39,913 bases of DNA, from NCBI GenBank assembly GCA_030432115.1, contig JAUIHY010000002.1:1-39913 (forward strand). The letters are read 5' to 3'. This document shows, one piece after another, positions 19,108 through 29,920 of this stretch. Numbering within the stretch: the stretch's first letter is position 1; every line of letters starts with the position of its first letter. A program made the position numbers and the translations under genes. The DNA comes from Gammaproteobacteria bacterium (GTDB taxonomy: Bacteria; Pseudomonadota; Gammaproteobacteria; Xanthomonadales; Marinicellaceae). Under the pieces are notes generated by a model. That model saw nothing but the letters and a program-made list of their open reading frames with translations. It did not search any database and had not been told where the DNA came from.

Positions 19108-21201
19108 GTGGGCCGTAAAACACCTATCGAACGGTACCGTAATATCGGTATTATGGCCCACATCGATGCTGGCAAAACAACCACAACCGAGCGTGTGTTG
19201 TTTTACACGGGCATCTCGCACAAGATAGGTGAAGTGCATGATGGCAATGCCACCATGGACTGGATGGAACAAGAGCAGGAGCGTGGTATCACCATCACTT
19301 CTGCGGCCACAACTTGCTTTTGGCAAGGAATGGACAAACAGTTTGACGAACATCGCATCAACATCATTGACACGCCAGGTCACGTTGACTTCACGATTGA
19401 AGTTGAAAGGTCATTGCGAGTACTTGATGGGGCTGTAGCTGTTTTCTGCGCCGTTGGCGGTGTGGAGCCACAATCTGAAACTGTGTGGCGGCAAGCTAAT
19501 AAATACCAAGTGCCCAGGATGGCATTTGTTAATAAAATGGATCGATCAGGTGCTGACTTTGAGCGTGTGGTGGGTCAAATCAATAAGCGACTGGGTGCCA
19601 AAGCGGTGCCTTTACAAGTCGCTATTGGTGCAGAAGAAGATTTTAAAGGTGTGGTGGACTTGTTGAGAATGAAGGCCATCTACTGGAATGAAGATGACAT
19701 GGGTTCAACCTATCGTCTTGAAGACATTCCTACTGACCTTGAAGAAGTGTGTCAGTTGGCGCGTGAAAACATGGTGGAAGCAGCTGCTGAGACCAGTGAA
19801 GAGCTGATGGACAAGTACCTTGAGGAAGGCGAGTTAACGCGTGATGAAATCATCATGGGTTTGCGTCAAGGCACCATAGACAATGAATTGGTTTGTTGTT
19901 TGTGCGGTTCAGCCTTTAAAAACAAAGGTGTGCAAGCCATGTTGGACATGGTGGTTGAGTTAATGCCCGCACCAACAGATGTACCAGCCATCACGGGTGT
20001 GCAGGACGATGCAAAAGAAACGGAAGCGGTTAGGCATTCATCGGATGAGGAGCCTTTCGCTGCCTTGGCATTTAAGATTGCCACTGATCCTTTTGTTGGT
20101 AATTTAACCTTTTTTAGGGTGTATTCGGGTGTCGTTAAAACCGGCGACATGGTTTACAACCCGATAAAAGGTAAAAAAGAGCGTTTGGGTCGTTTGTTAC
20201 AGATGCATTCAAATTCTCGTGAAGAGATTAAGGAAGTCAGGGCCGGTGATATAGCGGCTGCTGTGGGTCTCAAAGAGGTAACAACGGGTGACACCATCTG
20301 TGATGCGGGACATGTCATCACATTGGAAAAGATGGAGTTTCCAGAGCCAGTTATCGCAGTGGCTGTAGAGCCTCGAACAACTGGAGATCAAGAAAAAATG
20401 GCCACGGCTTTAGCCAAGTTGGCCCAAGAAGACCCCTCCTTTAAGGTGGCGACCGATGAGGAATCGGGTCAAACCATCATATCAGGAATGGGTGAGCTCC
20501 ATTTGGACATCATCGTTGATCGAATGAAGCGTGAGTTCAAAGTGGATGCCAATGTGGGTAATCCACAGGTTTCTTACAGAGAAACCATCTTGAATGCTGT
20601 TGAGCAGGAAAGTAAGTTCATCAAGCAGTCAGGCGGTAAAGGCCAATACGGTCATGTGAAAATTAAGATAGAACCCATGGAACAGGGGTTTGGTTATGAG
20701 TTTGTCAATGACATCACGGGTGGTGTTATACCCAAGGAATACATTCCTTCGGTTGACAAGGGCATTCAAGAGCAAATGGAAAGTGGCGTCTTGGCAGGTT
20801 ATCCCATGGTGGACTGCAAAGTCACTTTGTTCGACGGTTCGTTTCACGATGTGGACTCAAGTGAAATGGCCTTTAAGGTGGCAGGATCTATGGCCTTCAG
20901 AGAAGGGGCGAGAAGCGCCAAGCCGGTGCTTTTAGAACCCATCATGAAGGTGGAGATTGTCACACCAGAAGAATATATGGGTGACGTGGTTGGTGACGTA
21001 AATCGCCGGCGCGGTACTTTAGATGGAATGGATGACTCGCCGGCTGGCAAGGTGATTCGATGTGAAATTCCATTGTCTAAGATGTTTGGTTATGCCACAG
21101 CACTTAGGTCTGCCACCCAAGGGCGAGCGAACTACGCTATGGAGTTCAGCCACTACAGTCAGGCGCCTGATGAAGTGTTGGCAGAATTAACAGGATATTA
21201 A
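19108..21201 (+). CDS. fusA: Elongation factor G
   Basis: EF-G drives translocation and, with RRF, ribosome recycling. It starts with GTG 19108 behind AAGGA, giving [14 protein letters not shown], which aligns with E. coli EF-G from its start. The 697-aa product (E. coli 704) has G1 AHIDAGKTT at 17-25, DTPGH and NKMD, then domains II to V, with the domain IV tip [11 protein letters not shown]. It lies in the conserved rpsL-rpsG-fusA-tuf order, 21 bases after rpsG. Confidence 0.98.
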   Translation: MGRKTPIERYRNIGIMAHIDAGKTTTTERVLFYTGISHKIGEVHDGNATMDWMEQEQERGITITSAATTCFWQGMDKQFDEHRINIIDTPGHVDFTIEVERSLRVLDGAVAVFCAVGGVEPQSETVWRQANKYQVPRMAFVNKMDRSGADFERVVGQINKRLGAKAVPLQVAIGAEEDFKGVVDLLRMKAIYWNEDDMGSTYRLEDIPTDLEEVCQLARENMVEAAAETSEELMDKYLEEGELTRDEIIMGLRQGTIDNELVCCLCGSAFKNKGVQAMLDMVVELMPAPTDVPAITGVQDDAKETEAVRHSSDEEPFAALAFKIATDPFVGNLTFFRVYSGVVKTGDMVYNPIKGKKERLGRLLQMHSNSREEIKEVRAGDIAAAVGLKEVTTGDTICDAGHVITLEKMEFPEPVIAVAVEPRTTGDQEKMATALAKLAQEDPSFKVATDEESGQTIISGMGELHLDIIVDRMKREFKVDANVGNPQVSYRETILNAVEQESKFIKQSGGKGQYGHVKIKIEPMEQGFGYEFVNDITGGVIPKEYIPSVDKGIQEQMESGVLAGYPMVDCKVTLFDGSFHDVDSSEMAFKVAGSMAFREGARSAKPVLLEPIMKVEIVTPEEYMGDVVGDVNRRRGTLDGMDDSPAGKVIRCEIPLSKMFGYATALRSATQGRANYAMEFSHYSQAPDEVLAELTGY

Positions 21202-21222
21202 TATTAGGTTTGAGAGACAACA

Positions 21223-22413
21223 ATGTCAAAAGAGAAATTTGAACGCAATAAGCCCCATGTAAACGTGGGCACAATCGGTCACGTTGACCATGGTAAAACA
21301 ACCTTGACTGCAGCGATCACTAAAGTTGCTGCTGAAAAACAAGGCGGCGAATTTAAAGATTACGATCAAATCGATAATGCGCCAGAAGAAAGAGAGCGTG
21401 GTATCACGATTTCTACAGCGCACGTAGAGTACGAAACTGATGATCGTCACTACGCGCACGTTGACTGTCCAGGCCATGCTGACTATGTGAAAAACATGAT
21501 TACCGGTGCGGCTCAAATGGACGGCGCGATTTTGGTGGTATCAGCTGCTGATGGCCCAATGCCACAAACACGTGAGCACATCTTGTTGGCACGTCAGGTT
21601 GGCGTACCTTATATTGTTGTGTTCTTGAACAAATGCGACCAAGTTGATGACGAAGAGTTGTTGGAATTGGTTGAAATGGAAGTTCGTGAGTTGTTGAACG
21701 ACTACGAGTTCCCTGGTGATGACACACCATTGGTTATGGGTTCTGCTTTGAAAGCATTGGAAGGCGACACGTCTGACATCGGTGCACCGGCTGTATTGAA
21801 GTTGTTGGATGAGATGGACGCCTACATTCCTACGCCAGAGCGTGAGACTGACAAGCCATTCTTGATGCCTATCGAGGACATTTTCTCAATTTCAGGCCGT
21901 GGTACTGTTGTAACAGGTCGTATTGAAACTGGTGTTGTAAACGTTGGTGAAGAGATTGAAATCGTTGGTATTCGTGACACCACTGTGACTACTTGTACTG
22001 GTGTTGAGATGTTCCGTAAGTTGTTGGATTCAGGTGAAGCTGGTGACAACGTGGGTGTTTTGTTGCGTGGAACGAAAAGAGATGAAGTTGAGCGTGGACA
22101 AGTACTGGCAAAACCGGGTACAATTACGCCCCACACAAAATTCGAAGCAGAAGTGTACGTGTTGAGCAAAGATGAAGGTGGTCGTCACACACCATTCTTC
22201 AAAGGCTACCGTCCACAGTTCTACTTCAGAACAACAGACGTGACTGGTGCTTGTGAATTACCAGAAGGTGTAGAAATGGTAATGCCTGGCGACAACGTTA
22301 AGATGGTTGTTGAATTGATTGCACCGATTGCGATGGACGAAGGTTTGCGCTTCGCGATTCGTGAAGGTGGCCGTACAGTAGGTGCGGGTGTTGTAGCAAA
22401 AATTATTGAATAA
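21223..22413 (+). CDS. tufA: Elongation factor Tu, copy 2
   Basis: This is the second EF-Tu gene, in the tufA position after fusA. Its 396-aa product is identical to copy 1, with the same GTPase motifs (19-26, 81-85, 136-139). The upstream bases CAACA are shared with copy 1; the flanks then differ. The last codons use GTA, GCA and ATT where copy 1 uses GTG, GCT and ATC. The 21-base gap after fusA and the terminator downstream make it the last gene of the str unit. Confidence 0.98.
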   Translation: MSKEKFERNKPHVNVGTIGHVDHGKTTLTAAITKVAAEKQGGEFKDYDQIDNAPEERERGITISTAHVEYETDDRHYAHVDCPGHADYVKNMITGAAQMDGAILVVSAADGPMPQTREHILLARQVGVPYIVVFLNKCDQVDDEELLELVEMEVRELLNDYEFPGDDTPLVMGSALKALEGDTSDIGAPAVLKLLDEMDAYIPTPERETDKPFLMPIEDIFSISGRGTVVTGRIETGVVNVGEEIEIVGIRDTTVTTCTGVEMFRKLLDSGEAGDNVGVLLRGTKRDEVERGQVLAKPGTITPHTKFEAEVYVLSKDEGGRHTPFFKGYRPQFYFRTTDVTGACELPEGVEMVMPGDNVKMVVELIAPIAMDEGLRFAIREGGRTVGAGVVAKIIE

Positions 22414-22428
22414 TTAAACTTGTAAATG

Positions 22429-22455
22429 AGCAGTGGCGAAAAGCCACTGCTTTTT
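22429..22455 (+). terminator. Rho-independent terminator between tufA and rpsJ
   Basis: AGCAGTGGC (22429-22437), loop GAAAA, GCCACTGCT (22443-22451), with TTTTT at 22451-22455. Nine pairs and a short U-tract. It ends only 18 bases before the rpsJ start codon, so S10 gene expression needs read-through, or a promoter near the tufA 3' end combined with read-through. Confidence 0.8.
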
Positions 22456-22473
22456 AATTAGAGGCAAATTAAC

Positions 22474-22785
22474 ATGGCTGGTCAAAAAATCAGAATAAGA
22501 CTCAAAGCGTTTGATCATAAATTAATTGATCAATCAGCAGGAAGAATCGTCGATACGGCAAAAAGAACCGGTGCTCAGGTAAGAGGTCCTATCCCTTTAC
22601 CTACTAAAAAAGAGCGCTACACCGTTTTGACGTCTCCTCATGTGAACAAGGACGCGCGTGACCAATATGAGATCCGTACTCATAAAAGATTGGTTGATAT
22701 TGTAGATCCTAACGACAAAACAGTTGATGCATTAATGAAACTGGACTTGTCTGCAGGCGTTGATGTTCAAATTCAGTTGAACTAA
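22474..22785 (+). CDS. rpsJ: Small ribosomal subunit protein S10
   Basis: S10 is a 30S head protein and, as NusE, partners NusB and NusG in antitermination and transcription-translation coupling. The 103-aa product has the E. coli length; [18 protein letters not shown] and [25 protein letters not shown]-like stretches are typical. AGAGG precedes ATG 22474. The leader is very short, so the long L4-responsive S10 leader of E. coli is not present here. Confidence 0.98.
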   Translation: MAGQKIRIRLKAFDHKLIDQSAGRIVDTAKRTGAQVRGPIPLPTKKERYTVLTSPHVNKDARDQYEIRTHKRLVDIVDPNDKTVDALMKLDLSAGVDVQIQLN

Positions 22786-22796
22786 GGAGAAACATC

Positions 22797-23417
22797 ATGT
22801 CATTAGGTATTATTGGAAAAAAAGTTGGAATGACACGCATCTTTAATGACAAAGGTGAGTCTGTACCAGTCACTGTTATCAATGTTGAGCCCAATGTTGT
22901 GGCTCAAGTCAAAACAGTAGATACTGACGGCTACAATGCTGTTCAAGTAACCACAGGTGCTAAAAAAGCATCTAAAGTCAACGCACCCAATGCCGGACAC
23001 TTCAAAAAAGCAGGTGTTGAAGCAGGTGCCATTGTTAAAGAATTCAGAACTGAAGAATCTTTCAATGCAGGTGATGTACTTGAATTGACCATGTTCGAAA
23101 GTGGTCAGAAAGTTCGCGTTACTGGTCAATCCAAAGGTAAAGGTTTTCAAGGTGTAATTAAACGTTACAACTTCAGAATGCAAGATGCAACGCATGGTAA
23201 CTCATTGTCTCACAGAGCCCCTGGTTCTATTGGTCAATGTCAAACACCAGGCCGTGTATTCAAAGGCAAGAAAATGTCTGGACACATGGGTGCAGAGCAA
23301 GTCACTACCAAAAACTTGGAAGTGGTACGCGTTGACGCTGAAAACAACTTGTTATTAATCAAAGGAGCGGTCCCCGGTGCAAAAACAGGCACTGTGGTAG
23401 TTCGCCCTTTAGTTTAA
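22797..23417 (+). CDS. rplC: Large ribosomal subunit protein L3
   Basis: L3 starts 50S assembly and its central extension reaches the peptidyl transferase centre. The 206-aa product (E. coli 209) starts [16 protein letters not shown]; the extension includes [15 protein letters not shown] and [18 protein letters not shown], with the Gln that is methylated by PrmB in E. coli. AAGGAG overlaps the rpsJ stop codon, 11 bases before the start. Confidence 0.98.
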   Translation: MSLGIIGKKVGMTRIFNDKGESVPVTVINVEPNVVAQVKTVDTDGYNAVQVTTGAKKASKVNAPNAGHFKKAGVEAGAIVKEFRTEESFNAGDVLELTMFESGQKVRVTGQSKGKGFQGVIKRYNFRMQDATHGNSLSHRAPGSIGQCQTPGRVFKGKKMSGHMGAEQVTTKNLEVVRVDAENNLLLIKGAVPGAKTGTVVVRPLV

Positions 23418-23437
23418 ACGGATGACGGAGAGTTATT

Positions 23438-24043
23438 GTGGAACTGAATGTATCAGGTAAAAAACAAAAAGTTGAAGTTTCGGAGTCTGTTTTTGGAAGA
23501 GACTATTCTGAAGCTTTGATTCACCAAGTGGTGACATCATTCTTGGCAACTGGCCGTGCTGGAACAAAAGCACAAAAGAACCGCGCTGCTGTCAGCGGCG
23601 GTGGTGCCAAGCCATGGAAACAAAAAGGAACCGGTCGTGCCCGTGCGGGTACCACTCGCGGCCCAATTTGGGTTGGCGGTGGACGTGCTTTCGCTGCACA
23701 GCCTCGTGACTTTACTAAAAAAGTAAACACCAAAATGTATCGTGCTGCGATGAAAGCCATTCTTTCAGAATTGGTCCGCAACGATCGTTTGGTCATCGTT
23801 GATGCTTTGGATACCGCCAATGGTAAAACCAAAGAAGGTCTGGACATGTTGAGCAAACATGACGTGACCAAAGCATGCTTGGTCACCAATGAGCCAAGTG
23901 AAAACTTATTGCGTTCAACGAACAACATCCCTCATATCTATGTGACCAATGTTCACGGTTTAAATCCTGTTGACTTGGTTTACTCAGAAAAGGTTGTGTT
24001 CACTGTTGATGCAGTTAAACAAGTTGAGGAGTGGTTGTCATGA
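23438..24043 (+). CDS. rplD: Large ribosomal subunit protein L4
   Basis: L4 lines the exit tunnel and in E. coli also represses the S10 operon. It starts with GTG 23438 after CGGAGAG, giving MELNVSGKKQKVEVSE. The 201-aa length equals E. coli. The tunnel loop region KPWKQKGTGRARAGTTRGP is clear. Its stop overlaps the rplW start by four bases (ATGA). Confidence 0.98.
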   Translation: MELNVSGKKQKVEVSESVFGRDYSEALIHQVVTSFLATGRAGTKAQKNRAAVSGGGAKPWKQKGTGRARAGTTRGPIWVGGGRAFAAQPRDFTKKVNTKMYRAAMKAILSELVRNDRLVIVDALDTANGKTKEGLDMLSKHDVTKACLVTNEPSENLLRSTNNIPHIYVTNVHGLNPVDLVYSEKVVFTVDAVKQVEEWLS

Positions 24044-24339
24044 GTTTAAATAATTTATACACAACTATTTTGGCACCAGTGATTTCTGAGAAATCAAACC
24101 GTGTGGGTGAATTGTCTAACCAATACGTGTTCAAAGTGGCCAAATCGGCAAATAAAGAGCAGATCAAAACAGCCGTTGAAAAATTGTTCCAAGTGAACGT
24201 TGAAAACGTATCTGTTATGAATGTGAAAGGTAAAACCAAAAGCTTCAAGATGAAAGCCGGTAAAAGACCAGATTGGAAAAAAGCCTATGTGCGTATCCAA
24301 GCTGATCAAATGATCGACTTTGGCACGAAAGCTGAATAA
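24040..24339 (+). CDS. rplW: Large ribosomal subunit protein L23
   Basis: L23 stands at the tunnel exit and docks trigger factor and SRP. ATG 24040 overlaps the rplD TGA; this gives 99 aa (E. coli 100) beginning [19 protein letters not shown]. An in-frame GTG at 24031 would add three residues and is less likely. GAGGAG lies about eight bases upstream, inside rplD. Confidence 0.96.
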   Translation: MSLNNLYTTILAPVISEKSNRVGELSNQYVFKVAKSANKEQIKTAVEKLFQVNVENVSVMNVKGKTKSFKMKAGKRPDWKKAYVRIQADQMIDFGTKAE

Positions 24340-24353
24340 TTGGGAGAATTATC

Positions 24354-25181
24354 ATGGCATTATCAGTATTAAAACCAACTTCTCCAGGTCGTCGCGGTAC
24401 AGTTCGAGTTAAAAGAACTGGCTTATACAAAGGTCGTCCTGAAGCCAGCTTGACAGAGAAAAAGTCAAAAACTGGTGGTCGTAATAACTACGGCCGCATC
24501 ACCACTCGTCACAGAGGTGGTGGGCACAAACAAAAATACAGAATCATTGATTTCAAAAGAAACAAAGATGACATCGTAGCCAAAGTGGTTCGCGTCGAAT
24601 ACGATCCGAATCGCAGTGCATACATTGCTTTGTTGTCATATGCTGACGGTGAAAAACGTTACATATTGGCACCCAAAGGATTGGAAGCGGGCATGACTGT
24701 TGTTTCTGGTACTTCTGTTGGAATTAAAGTGGGCAACACATTACCTTTGGATAACATTCCTGTGGGTTCTGTGGTTCACAATGTAGAGATGAAACCTGGT
24801 AAAGGCGGCCAAATGGCTCGCTCAGCCGGTACCTCAGTTCGTCTGGTTGCAAAAGAAGGTGCTTATGCCACTTTGCGTTTGCGTTCAGGTGAAATGAGAA
24901 AAGTCCCAGCTAAATGTCGTGCGACACTGGGCACTGTTTCTAACTCAGAGCATAACCTTGAAAAGATCGGTAAAGCCGGTGCCACTCGTTGGAGAGGTAT
25001 TCGCCCAACCGTTCGAGGTGTTGCAATGAATCCAGTTGACCATCCACATGGTGGTGGTGAAGGTAGGACCTCTGGTGGTCGTCACCCTGTAACTCCTTGG
25101 GGTGTCCCAACCAAAGGACATAAAACGCGTAAAAACAAACGTACTGACAAGTTCATTGTTCGTCGCAGAAACAAGAAATAA
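24354..25181 (+). CDS. rplB: Large ribosomal subunit protein L2
   Basis: L2 is among the most conserved ribosomal proteins and supports subunit joining and the peptidyl transferase centre. The 275-aa product (E. coli 273) carries [19 protein letters not shown] near the N-terminus and [19 protein letters not shown], with the functionally important His, near the C-terminus. GGGAG precedes ATG 24354. Confidence 0.99.
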   Translation: MALSVLKPTSPGRRGTVRVKRTGLYKGRPEASLTEKKSKTGGRNNYGRITTRHRGGGHKQKYRIIDFKRNKDDIVAKVVRVEYDPNRSAYIALLSYADGEKRYILAPKGLEAGMTVVSGTSVGIKVGNTLPLDNIPVGSVVHNVEMKPGKGGQMARSAGTSVRLVAKEGAYATLRLRSGEMRKVPAKCRATLGTVSNSEHNLEKIGKAGATRWRGIRPTVRGVAMNPVDHPHGGGEGRTSGGRHPVTPWGVPTKGHKTRKNKRTDKFIVRRRNKK

Positions 25182-25192
25182 GGTAACTTAGT

Positions 25193-25474
25193 ATGCCAAG
25201 ATCACTTAAGAAAGGGCCTTATGTAGATCTCCACTTGATCAAAAAAGTAGAGAAGGCCGTAGAAGAAAACAGCAAGAAGCCAATCAAAACATGGTCTCGC
25301 AGATCCATGATTTTGCCAGAAATGGTGGGCTTGACTTTAGCTGTACACAACGGAAGACAGCATGTGCCTGTACTGATTTCGGAAGAAATGGTTGGCCACA
25401 AGCTGGGTGAATTTTCACCAACTCGTACATTCAGGTCGCACATTGCCGACAAGAAAGCAAAAGGTAAGAGATAA
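25193..25474 (+). CDS. rpsS: Small ribosomal subunit protein S19
   Basis: S19 binds 16S rRNA in the 30S head with S13. The 93-aa product (E. coli 92) begins [15 protein letters not shown] and has the conserved [14 protein letters not shown] and [17 protein letters not shown] follows the rplB stop, 11 bases before the start. Its stop TAA overlaps the rplV ATG by one base. Confidence 0.98.
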   Translation: MPRSLKKGPYVDLHLIKKVEKAVEENSKKPIKTWSRRSMILPEMVGLTLAVHNGRQHVPVLISEEMVGHKLGEFSPTRTFRSHIADKKAKGKR

Positions 25475-25809
25475 TGGAAGTTGTAGCTAAATATAGAAGA
25501 GCCAATATTTCGGCTCAAAAAGTCCGATTGGTTGCAGACCAAGTTCGTGGCATGAATGTAGAGCAAGCTGAACAGCTGCTGTCTTTCAGCCCGAAAAAAG
25601 CCGCCCACATCGTAAAAAAAGCATTGATGAGTGCCGTAGCTAACGCTGAGCACAACAATGGTTTAGATGTTGATGAATTGTTTGTGAGCGCCATCTTCGT
25701 TGACGAAGGCCCGACCTTGAAAAGAGGACGCGCCAGAGCCAAAGGCAGAGGCACACAAATTTTGAAAAGAACCAGCCACATCACTGTAAAAGTGGCTGAA
25801 GCATCATAA
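25474..25809 (+). CDS. rplV: Large ribosomal subunit protein L22
   Basis: L22 lines the narrow part of the exit tunnel with L4. The 111-aa product (E. coli 110) contains the beta-hairpin region [18 protein letters not shown] near the C-terminus; no deletion or duplication of the kind linked to macrolide resistance is evident. It is translationally coupled to rpsS (TAATG). Confidence 0.98.
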   Translation: MEVVAKYRRANISAQKVRLVADQVRGMNVEQAEQLLSFSPKKAAHIVKKALMSAVANAEHNNGLDVDELFVSAIFVDEGPTLKRGRARAKGRGTQILKRTSHITVKVAEAS

Positions 25810-25819
25810 AGGTAGCGTT

Positions 25820-26509
25820 ATGGGTCAAAAAGTACATCCAATAGGAATTAGACTGGGCATTTCGAAAACACATAATTCGAAATGGTATGCCGAAAAAGGT
25901 CAGTTCGCAGATCAATTGATAAAAGACATCAAAGTGCGCACCTACTTGCAAGACAAGTTAAAGCACGCTTCTGTTTCTAAGATTGAAATTGAACGTCCTG
26001 CTAAGAACGCCAGAATCACCATCCACACTGCCAGACCTGGTATCGTGATTGGTAAAAAAGGTGAAGACATTGAAGTGTTGAAAAACGAAGTCTCTAAAAT
26101 GATGGGATTGCCAACACATGTCAGCGTCAACGAAATCAGAAAGCCAGAATTGGACGCCTTATTGGTTGCCCAAGGTATTGCATCACAATTGGAACGTCGT
26201 ATCATGTTCCGTCGCGCCATGAAGCGCGCTGTGGGTAATGCCATGAGACTGGGTGCTCTGGGTATTCGTGTGGCAGTTGCTGGTCGTTTGAATGGTGCAG
26301 AAATCGCTCGTACAGAATGGTATCGTGAAGGCCAAGTGCCTTTGCACACCTTGCGTGCGGACATTGATTATGCCACATACAAAGCACACACCACATACGG
26401 TGTGATCGGCATTAAAGTTTGGATTTATAAAGGTGAAGTTTTCGATTTAGAAAAATACACCCAAGAATCTGAAAAGAAATCGAACAAAAAATCTCGAGGT
26501 AAGAAATAA
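25820..26509 (+). CDS. rpsC: Small ribosomal subunit protein S3
   Basis: S3 sits at the mRNA entry channel and helps unwind mRNA. The 229-aa product (E. coli 233) begins [14 protein letters not shown] and has a KH domain with the [11 protein letters not shown] loop, then the C-terminal domain with a Lys/Ser/Arg-rich tail. AAAGG precedes ATG 25820. Its TAA overlaps the rplP start by one base. Confidence 0.98.
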   Translation: MGQKVHPIGIRLGISKTHNSKWYAEKGQFADQLIKDIKVRTYLQDKLKHASVSKIEIERPAKNARITIHTARPGIVIGKKGEDIEVLKNEVSKMMGLPTHVSVNEIRKPELDALLVAQGIASQLERRIMFRRAMKRAVGNAMRLGALGIRVAVAGRLNGAEIARTEWYREGQVPLHTLRADIDYATYKAHTTYGVIGIKVWIYKGEVFDLEKYTQESEKKSNKKSRGKK

Positions 26510-26922
26510 TGTTACAGCCGAAGAGAACTAAATTTAGAAAATATCAGAAAGGCCGTAACCGCGGTTTATCGCATGGCGGTAACAAAGTCAGTTTCGGTGA
26601 TTTTGGATTGAAAGCCACCACACGTGGTTTGTTGACAGCGCGTCAGATCGAAGCCGGTCGTCGTGCCATCACAAGACATGTGAAAAGGGGTGGTAAATTG
26701 TGGATTCGTGTGTTTCCTGACAAACCAATCACAGCCAAGCCAATTGAGGTAAGGATGGGTAAAGGTAAAGGTAACATTGATCATTGGGCAGCGGCTATCA
26801 AACCAGGTCGAGTGATTTATGAAATCCAAGGTGTATCAGAAGAAATGGCTCGTGCAGCTTTTGAAAAAGCCGGTGCTAAATTTCCTGTACAAACAACATT
26901 CATTAAACGTACGGTGATGTAA
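26509..26922 (+). CDS. rplP: Large ribosomal subunit protein L16
   Basis: L16 organises the A-site tRNA region of the 50S. The 137-aa product (E. coli 136) begins [19 protein letters not shown]. The stretch [17 protein letters not shown] contains the Arg that is hydroxylated by RoxA in E. coli. It is coupled to rpsC by the TAATG overlap and is directly followed by rpmC without a gap. Confidence 0.98.
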   Translation: MLQPKRTKFRKYQKGRNRGLSHGGNKVSFGDFGLKATTRGLLTARQIEAGRRAITRHVKRGGKLWIRVFPDKPITAKPIEVRMGKGKGNIDHWAAAIKPGRVIYEIQGVSEEMARAAFEKAGAKFPVQTTFIKRTVM

Positions 26923-27111
26923 ATGCAAGCTAAAGAATTAAAAACCAAAAATTTGGCTGAGTTACAAGATGAATTGAACAAGTTGTTGCAACAACAGTTC
27001 GACTTGAGAATGGCCAGAGGCAACGGTCAATTGACCAAAGTGCATTTATTGCGTGACGTGCGCAGAGGTATCGCGCGCGTTAGAACCGTAATGAATCAAG
27101 TGAAAGGATAA
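26923..27111 (+). CDS. rpmC: Large ribosomal subunit protein L29
   Basis: L29 is a small two-helix protein at the tunnel exit beside L23. The 62-aa product (E. coli 63) has the leucine-rich first helix [19 protein letters not shown] and the conserved [23 protein letters not shown] 26923 follows the rplP stop immediately; the ribosome binding site is weak, so translation is probably coupled. Confidence 0.97.
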   Translation: MQAKELKTKNLAELQDELNKLLQQQFDLRMARGNGQLTKVHLLRDVRRGIARVRTVMNQVKG

Positions 27112-27115
27112 TGTC

Positions 27116-27376
27116 ATGACTACAGAAAATAAAGTACAGAAAACCAAAAGTGGCGTGGTCACCAGTGACAAAATGGATCAAACCGTGACAGTGATGATTG
27201 AGAGAAAAATCAAACATCCGTTGTACAAAAAGTACATTAAAAAATCTACTAAAGTACATGCACATGATCCTGAAAACAAATGTCAAGAAGGCGATTCCGT
27301 AAAAATCGTAGAGTGCAGACCCATTTCTAAGACCAAGTCTTGGAAAGTTGTGGAAATTGTAGAAACAGCTAAATAA
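27116..27376 (+). CDS. rpsQ: Small ribosomal subunit protein S17
   Basis: S17 is an OB-fold protein that binds helix 11 of 16S rRNA early in assembly. The 86-aa product (E. coli 84) has the typical [25 protein letters not shown] and [19 protein letters not shown] at the end of rpmC serves as ribosome binding site. It is the last gene of the S10 group; rplN follows after 12 bases with no terminator. Confidence 0.98.
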   Translation: MTTENKVQKTKSGVVTSDKMDQTVTVMIERKIKHPLYKKYIKKSTKVHAHDPENKCQEGDSVKIVECRPISKTKSWKVVEIVETAK

Positions 27377-27388
27377 GAGGTACTGACA

Positions 27389-27757
27389 ATGATACAAATG
27401 CAATCAAGATTATCAGCTGCTGACAATTCAGGCGCTAAAGAAGTCCAATGTATTAAAGTATTGGGTGGATCTAAGCGTCGTTACGCTGGTATCGGAGACA
27501 TCATTAAAGTCTCTGTAAAACAAGCCATCCCTCGTGGAAAGGTTAAAAAAGGTGAAGTTTATAATGCCGTTATCGTGCGCACCCGTAAAGGTGTTCGTCG
27601 TGGTGATGGTTCATTGATTCGTTTCGACGGTAATGCCGTTGTGATGTTGAATGCCAAACTTGAGCCTATCGGTACCCGTATCTTTGGCCCCGTAACACGT
27701 GAGCTAAGATCAGGTAATTTCATGAAAATCATTTCGCTCGCGCCGGAAGTTTTGTAA
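27389..27757 (+). CDS. rplN: Large ribosomal subunit protein L14
   Basis: L14 lies at the subunit interface, forms bridges to 16S rRNA and binds the silencing factor RsfS. The 122-aa product (E. coli 123) begins [22 protein letters not shown] precedes ATG 27389. In E. coli this gene opens the spc operon after a promoter; here only 12 bases separate it from rpsQ, so the S10 and spc genes look continuous. Confidence 0.98.
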   Translation: MIQMQSRLSAADNSGAKEVQCIKVLGGSKRRYAGIGDIIKVSVKQAIPRGKVKKGEVYNAVIVRTRKGVRRGDGSLIRFDGNAVVMLNAKLEPIGTRIFGPVTRELRSGNFMKIISLAPEVL

Positions 27758-27767
27758 GGAAATATTT

Positions 27768-28085
27768 ATGAACAGATTAAAAACAGGTGATGAAGTCATC
27801 GTTATAGCCGGTCGCAGTAAAGGTCAAAAAGGCAAATTGTTGAAAATTTTGTCTGATGGCCGTTTGTTGGTTGATAACGTGAACTTAGTTAAGAAACACG
27901 TTAAACCCAACCCTCAAATTGACGAAAAAGGTGGTATCAAAACTAAAGAAGCGCCAATCGATGCTTCTAATGTGATGTTATACAACCCAGCCTCGGATAA
28001 AGGCGAGCGAGTTGGATTTAAAGTCTTAGAGAACGGCCGCAAGGTTCGCGTCTTTAAGTCTAACGGTGAACAAGTAGACGCTTAA
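27768..28085 (+). CDS. rplX: Large ribosomal subunit protein L24
   Basis: L24 starts 50S assembly and later sits at the tunnel exit. The 105-aa product (E. coli 104) has an N-terminal KOW motif ([21 protein letters not shown]) and [17 protein letters not shown] precedes ATG 27768. The gap to rplE is 10 bases; the E. coli S8 repressor site spans this junction, but I could not confirm one here. Confidence 0.98.
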   Translation: MNRLKTGDEVIVIAGRSKGQKGKLLKILSDGRLLVDNVNLVKKHVKPNPQIDEKGGIKTKEAPIDASNVMLYNPASDKGERVGFKVLENGRKVRVFKSNGEQVDA

Positions 28086-28095
28086 GAGAATAAAC

Positions 28096-28638
28096 ATGGC
28101 CAGATTAGAAACATATTATAAAGAAAAAGTGGTACCAAAGCTGCTTGAATCGGGCAAGTTCGCAAACGTAATGGAAGTGCCTAAAATCACTAAAATTACT
28201 GTGAACATGGGCGTCGGTGAAGCCGTTGGTAACAAAAAAGTTCTTAACCATGCCACAGGTGACATGGCTAAGATCACAGGGCAACAACCCATTATCACTC
28301 ATGCGAAAAAATCAGTTGCTGGTTTTAAAATTCGTGACGGGTGGCCAATCGGTTGTAAAGTGACATTGCGCAGACACAAAATGTATGAGTTTTTGGATCG
28401 CTTGGTAAGCGTTTCATTACCTCGTGTACGTGACTTCCGTGGTTTGAATCCCAAATCATTTGATGGTCGCGGCAATTACTCAATGGGTGTCAAAGAGCAA
28501 ATCATCTTTCCAGAAATCGAGTACGATAAAATTGACGCATTGCGCGGTATGGACATCACCATCACCACCAATGCACGTACAGACGAGGAAGCGCGTATGT
28601 TGCTTGATGAGTTTGATTTTCCATTCAAAGGTAGGTAA
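28096..28638 (+). CDS. rplE: Large ribosomal subunit protein L5
   Basis: L5 binds 5S rRNA in the central protuberance and contacts P-site tRNA and S13. The 180-aa product (E. coli 179) has [21 protein letters not shown] and [17 protein letters not shown]-like segments (here [17 protein letters not shown]). AGAG precedes ATG 28096. Confidence 0.98.
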   Translation: MARLETYYKEKVVPKLLESGKFANVMEVPKITKITVNMGVGEAVGNKKVLNHATGDMAKITGQQPIITHAKKSVAGFKIRDGWPIGCKVTLRRHKMYEFLDRLVSVSLPRVRDFRGLNPKSFDGRGNYSMGVKEQIIFPEIEYDKIDALRGMDITITTNARTDEEARMLLDEFDFPFKGR

Positions 28639-28644
28639 TAAAAA

Positions 28645-28950
28645 ATGGCTAAACAATCAATGGTCCAACGCGACTTGAAAAGAAAAAGAATCGTTGCTAA
28701 ATACGCAGCGAAACGTGCCGCATTGAAAAAAATTATTGCCGACCCGAACACGTCTTTTGAAGACATGATGGCAGCGCAAGAAAAGCTACAGAAATTGCCA
28801 CGCAATGCATCTCCCGTGAGAATGCGTAAGCGTTGTCAAATTTCTGGTAGACCACGTGGTTATTACAACAAATTTGGTTTGAGTAAAACCCAATTTCGTG
28901 AAGCTGCCATGCGCGGTGACATTCCTGGCTTGAAAAAAGCCAGTTGGTAA
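28645..28950 (+). CDS. rpsN: Small ribosomal subunit protein S14, zinc-independent form
   Basis: S14 is a late-assembling 30S head protein. The 101-aa length is that of the long, zinc-free form (E. coli 101). Only one Cys is in the C-terminal [20 protein letters not shown] motif where zinc forms have a CxxC, so it does not bind zinc. It begins six bases after rplE with GGTAGG upstream. Confidence 0.98.
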   Translation: MAKQSMVQRDLKRKRIVAKYAAKRAALKKIIADPNTSFEDMMAAQEKLQKLPRNASPVRMRKRCQISGRPRGYYNKFGLSKTQFREAAMRGDIPGLKKASW

Positions 28951-28964
28951 ACGAGAGATAGATT

Positions 28965-29360
28965 ATGAGTATTAGTGATCCAATTTCAGACATGATTTGT
29001 AGCATTAAAAATGCACAAGCTGTCAACAAGGAAAGCACTGCCACGCCCGCTTCAAAAGTTAAAAAAGGTATCTTGGCAGTATTGCAACAAGAGGGCTATA
29101 TCCGCTCTTATGAAATGATTGAGAAGGAAGGTCATCCTTTCATCAAAATCAACATCAAATACCACAGAAACCAACCTGTGATTGAGATGATCAAAAGAGT
29201 CAGCAAACCAGGTTTGCGTCAATACCGCGGCAAAGACGAGTTGCCACGTGTTGATTCTGGTTTCGGAACTGCCATTGTATCAACATCGAAAGGCATCATG
29301 ACCGACAAAGCAGCGCGCGTTGCTCAAGTCGGTGGTGAAGTGCTTTGCGTGATTAAGTAA
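28965..29360 (+). CDS. rpsH: Small ribosomal subunit protein S8
   Basis: S8 binds the central domain of 16S rRNA and in E. coli represses the spc operon. The 131-aa product (E. coli 130) starts MSISDPISDMICSIKNAQ and ends with the conserved TSKGIMTDKAARVAQVGGE. GAGAG precedes ATG 28965. Confidence 0.98.
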   Translation: MSISDPISDMICSIKNAQAVNKESTATPASKVKKGILAVLQQEGYIRSYEMIEKEGHPFIKINIKYHRNQPVIEMIKRVSKPGLRQYRGKDELPRVDSGFGTAIVSTSKGIMTDKAARVAQVGGEVLCVIK

Positions 29361-29374
29361 TCGGGAGATAGCGC

Positions 29375-29902
29375 ATGTCAAGAATTGCAAAACAACCGAT
29401 CGCATTGGCCGCCAACATCAACATTGATGTGAAAGGCAATGATGTGAAAGTCAAAGGGCCTAAAGGTGAAATGACTTTGGCTTTACACCCAACAGTTGGC
29501 ATTGAACAAAATGACAACGAGTTGATGATGAAGCCAGAAAATGACGCCGCCATGGCGATGGCAGGCACCATGCGTGCTTTGCTGGCCAATGTGGTAGAAG
29601 GTGTAACCAATGGTTTTTCTAAGAAATTACAATTGGTTGGTGTGGGTTATCGTGTTGCCATGAAAGGCAAAGATTTAGACTTGAACTTAGGGTTTTCGCA
29701 CCCAGTTGTCTACCCAGCACGTGAAGGTATTACTTTCGAAACACCATCAAACACTGAAATTGTGGTCAACGGCATCGACAAGCAACAAGTCGGTCAAGTG
29801 GCTGCAGAAATCAGAGCCATCAGACCACCTGAGCCTTACAAAGGTAAAGGTGTGAAATATGCTGATGAGCGTTTGTATAGAAAAGAGGCCAAGAAAGCGT
29901 AA
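29375..29902 (+). CDS. rplF: Large ribosomal subunit protein L6
   Basis: L6 lies near the sarcin-ricin loop and factor-binding site. The 175-aa product (E. coli 177) has two repeated L6 folds; conserved parts are KGPKGEMTL, KKLQLVGVGYRV and the C-terminal RPPEPYKGKGVKYADE. GGGAG precedes ATG 29375. Confidence 0.98.
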   Translation: MSRIAKQPIALAANINIDVKGNDVKVKGPKGEMTLALHPTVGIEQNDNELMMKPENDAAMAMAGTMRALLANVVEGVTNGFSKKLQLVGVGYRVAMKGKDLDLNLGFSHPVVYPAREGITFETPSNTEIVVNGIDKQQVGQVAAEIRAIRPPEPYKGKGVKYADERLYRKEAKKA

Positions 29903-29920
29903 AGCTTCTGAGATAAGACT

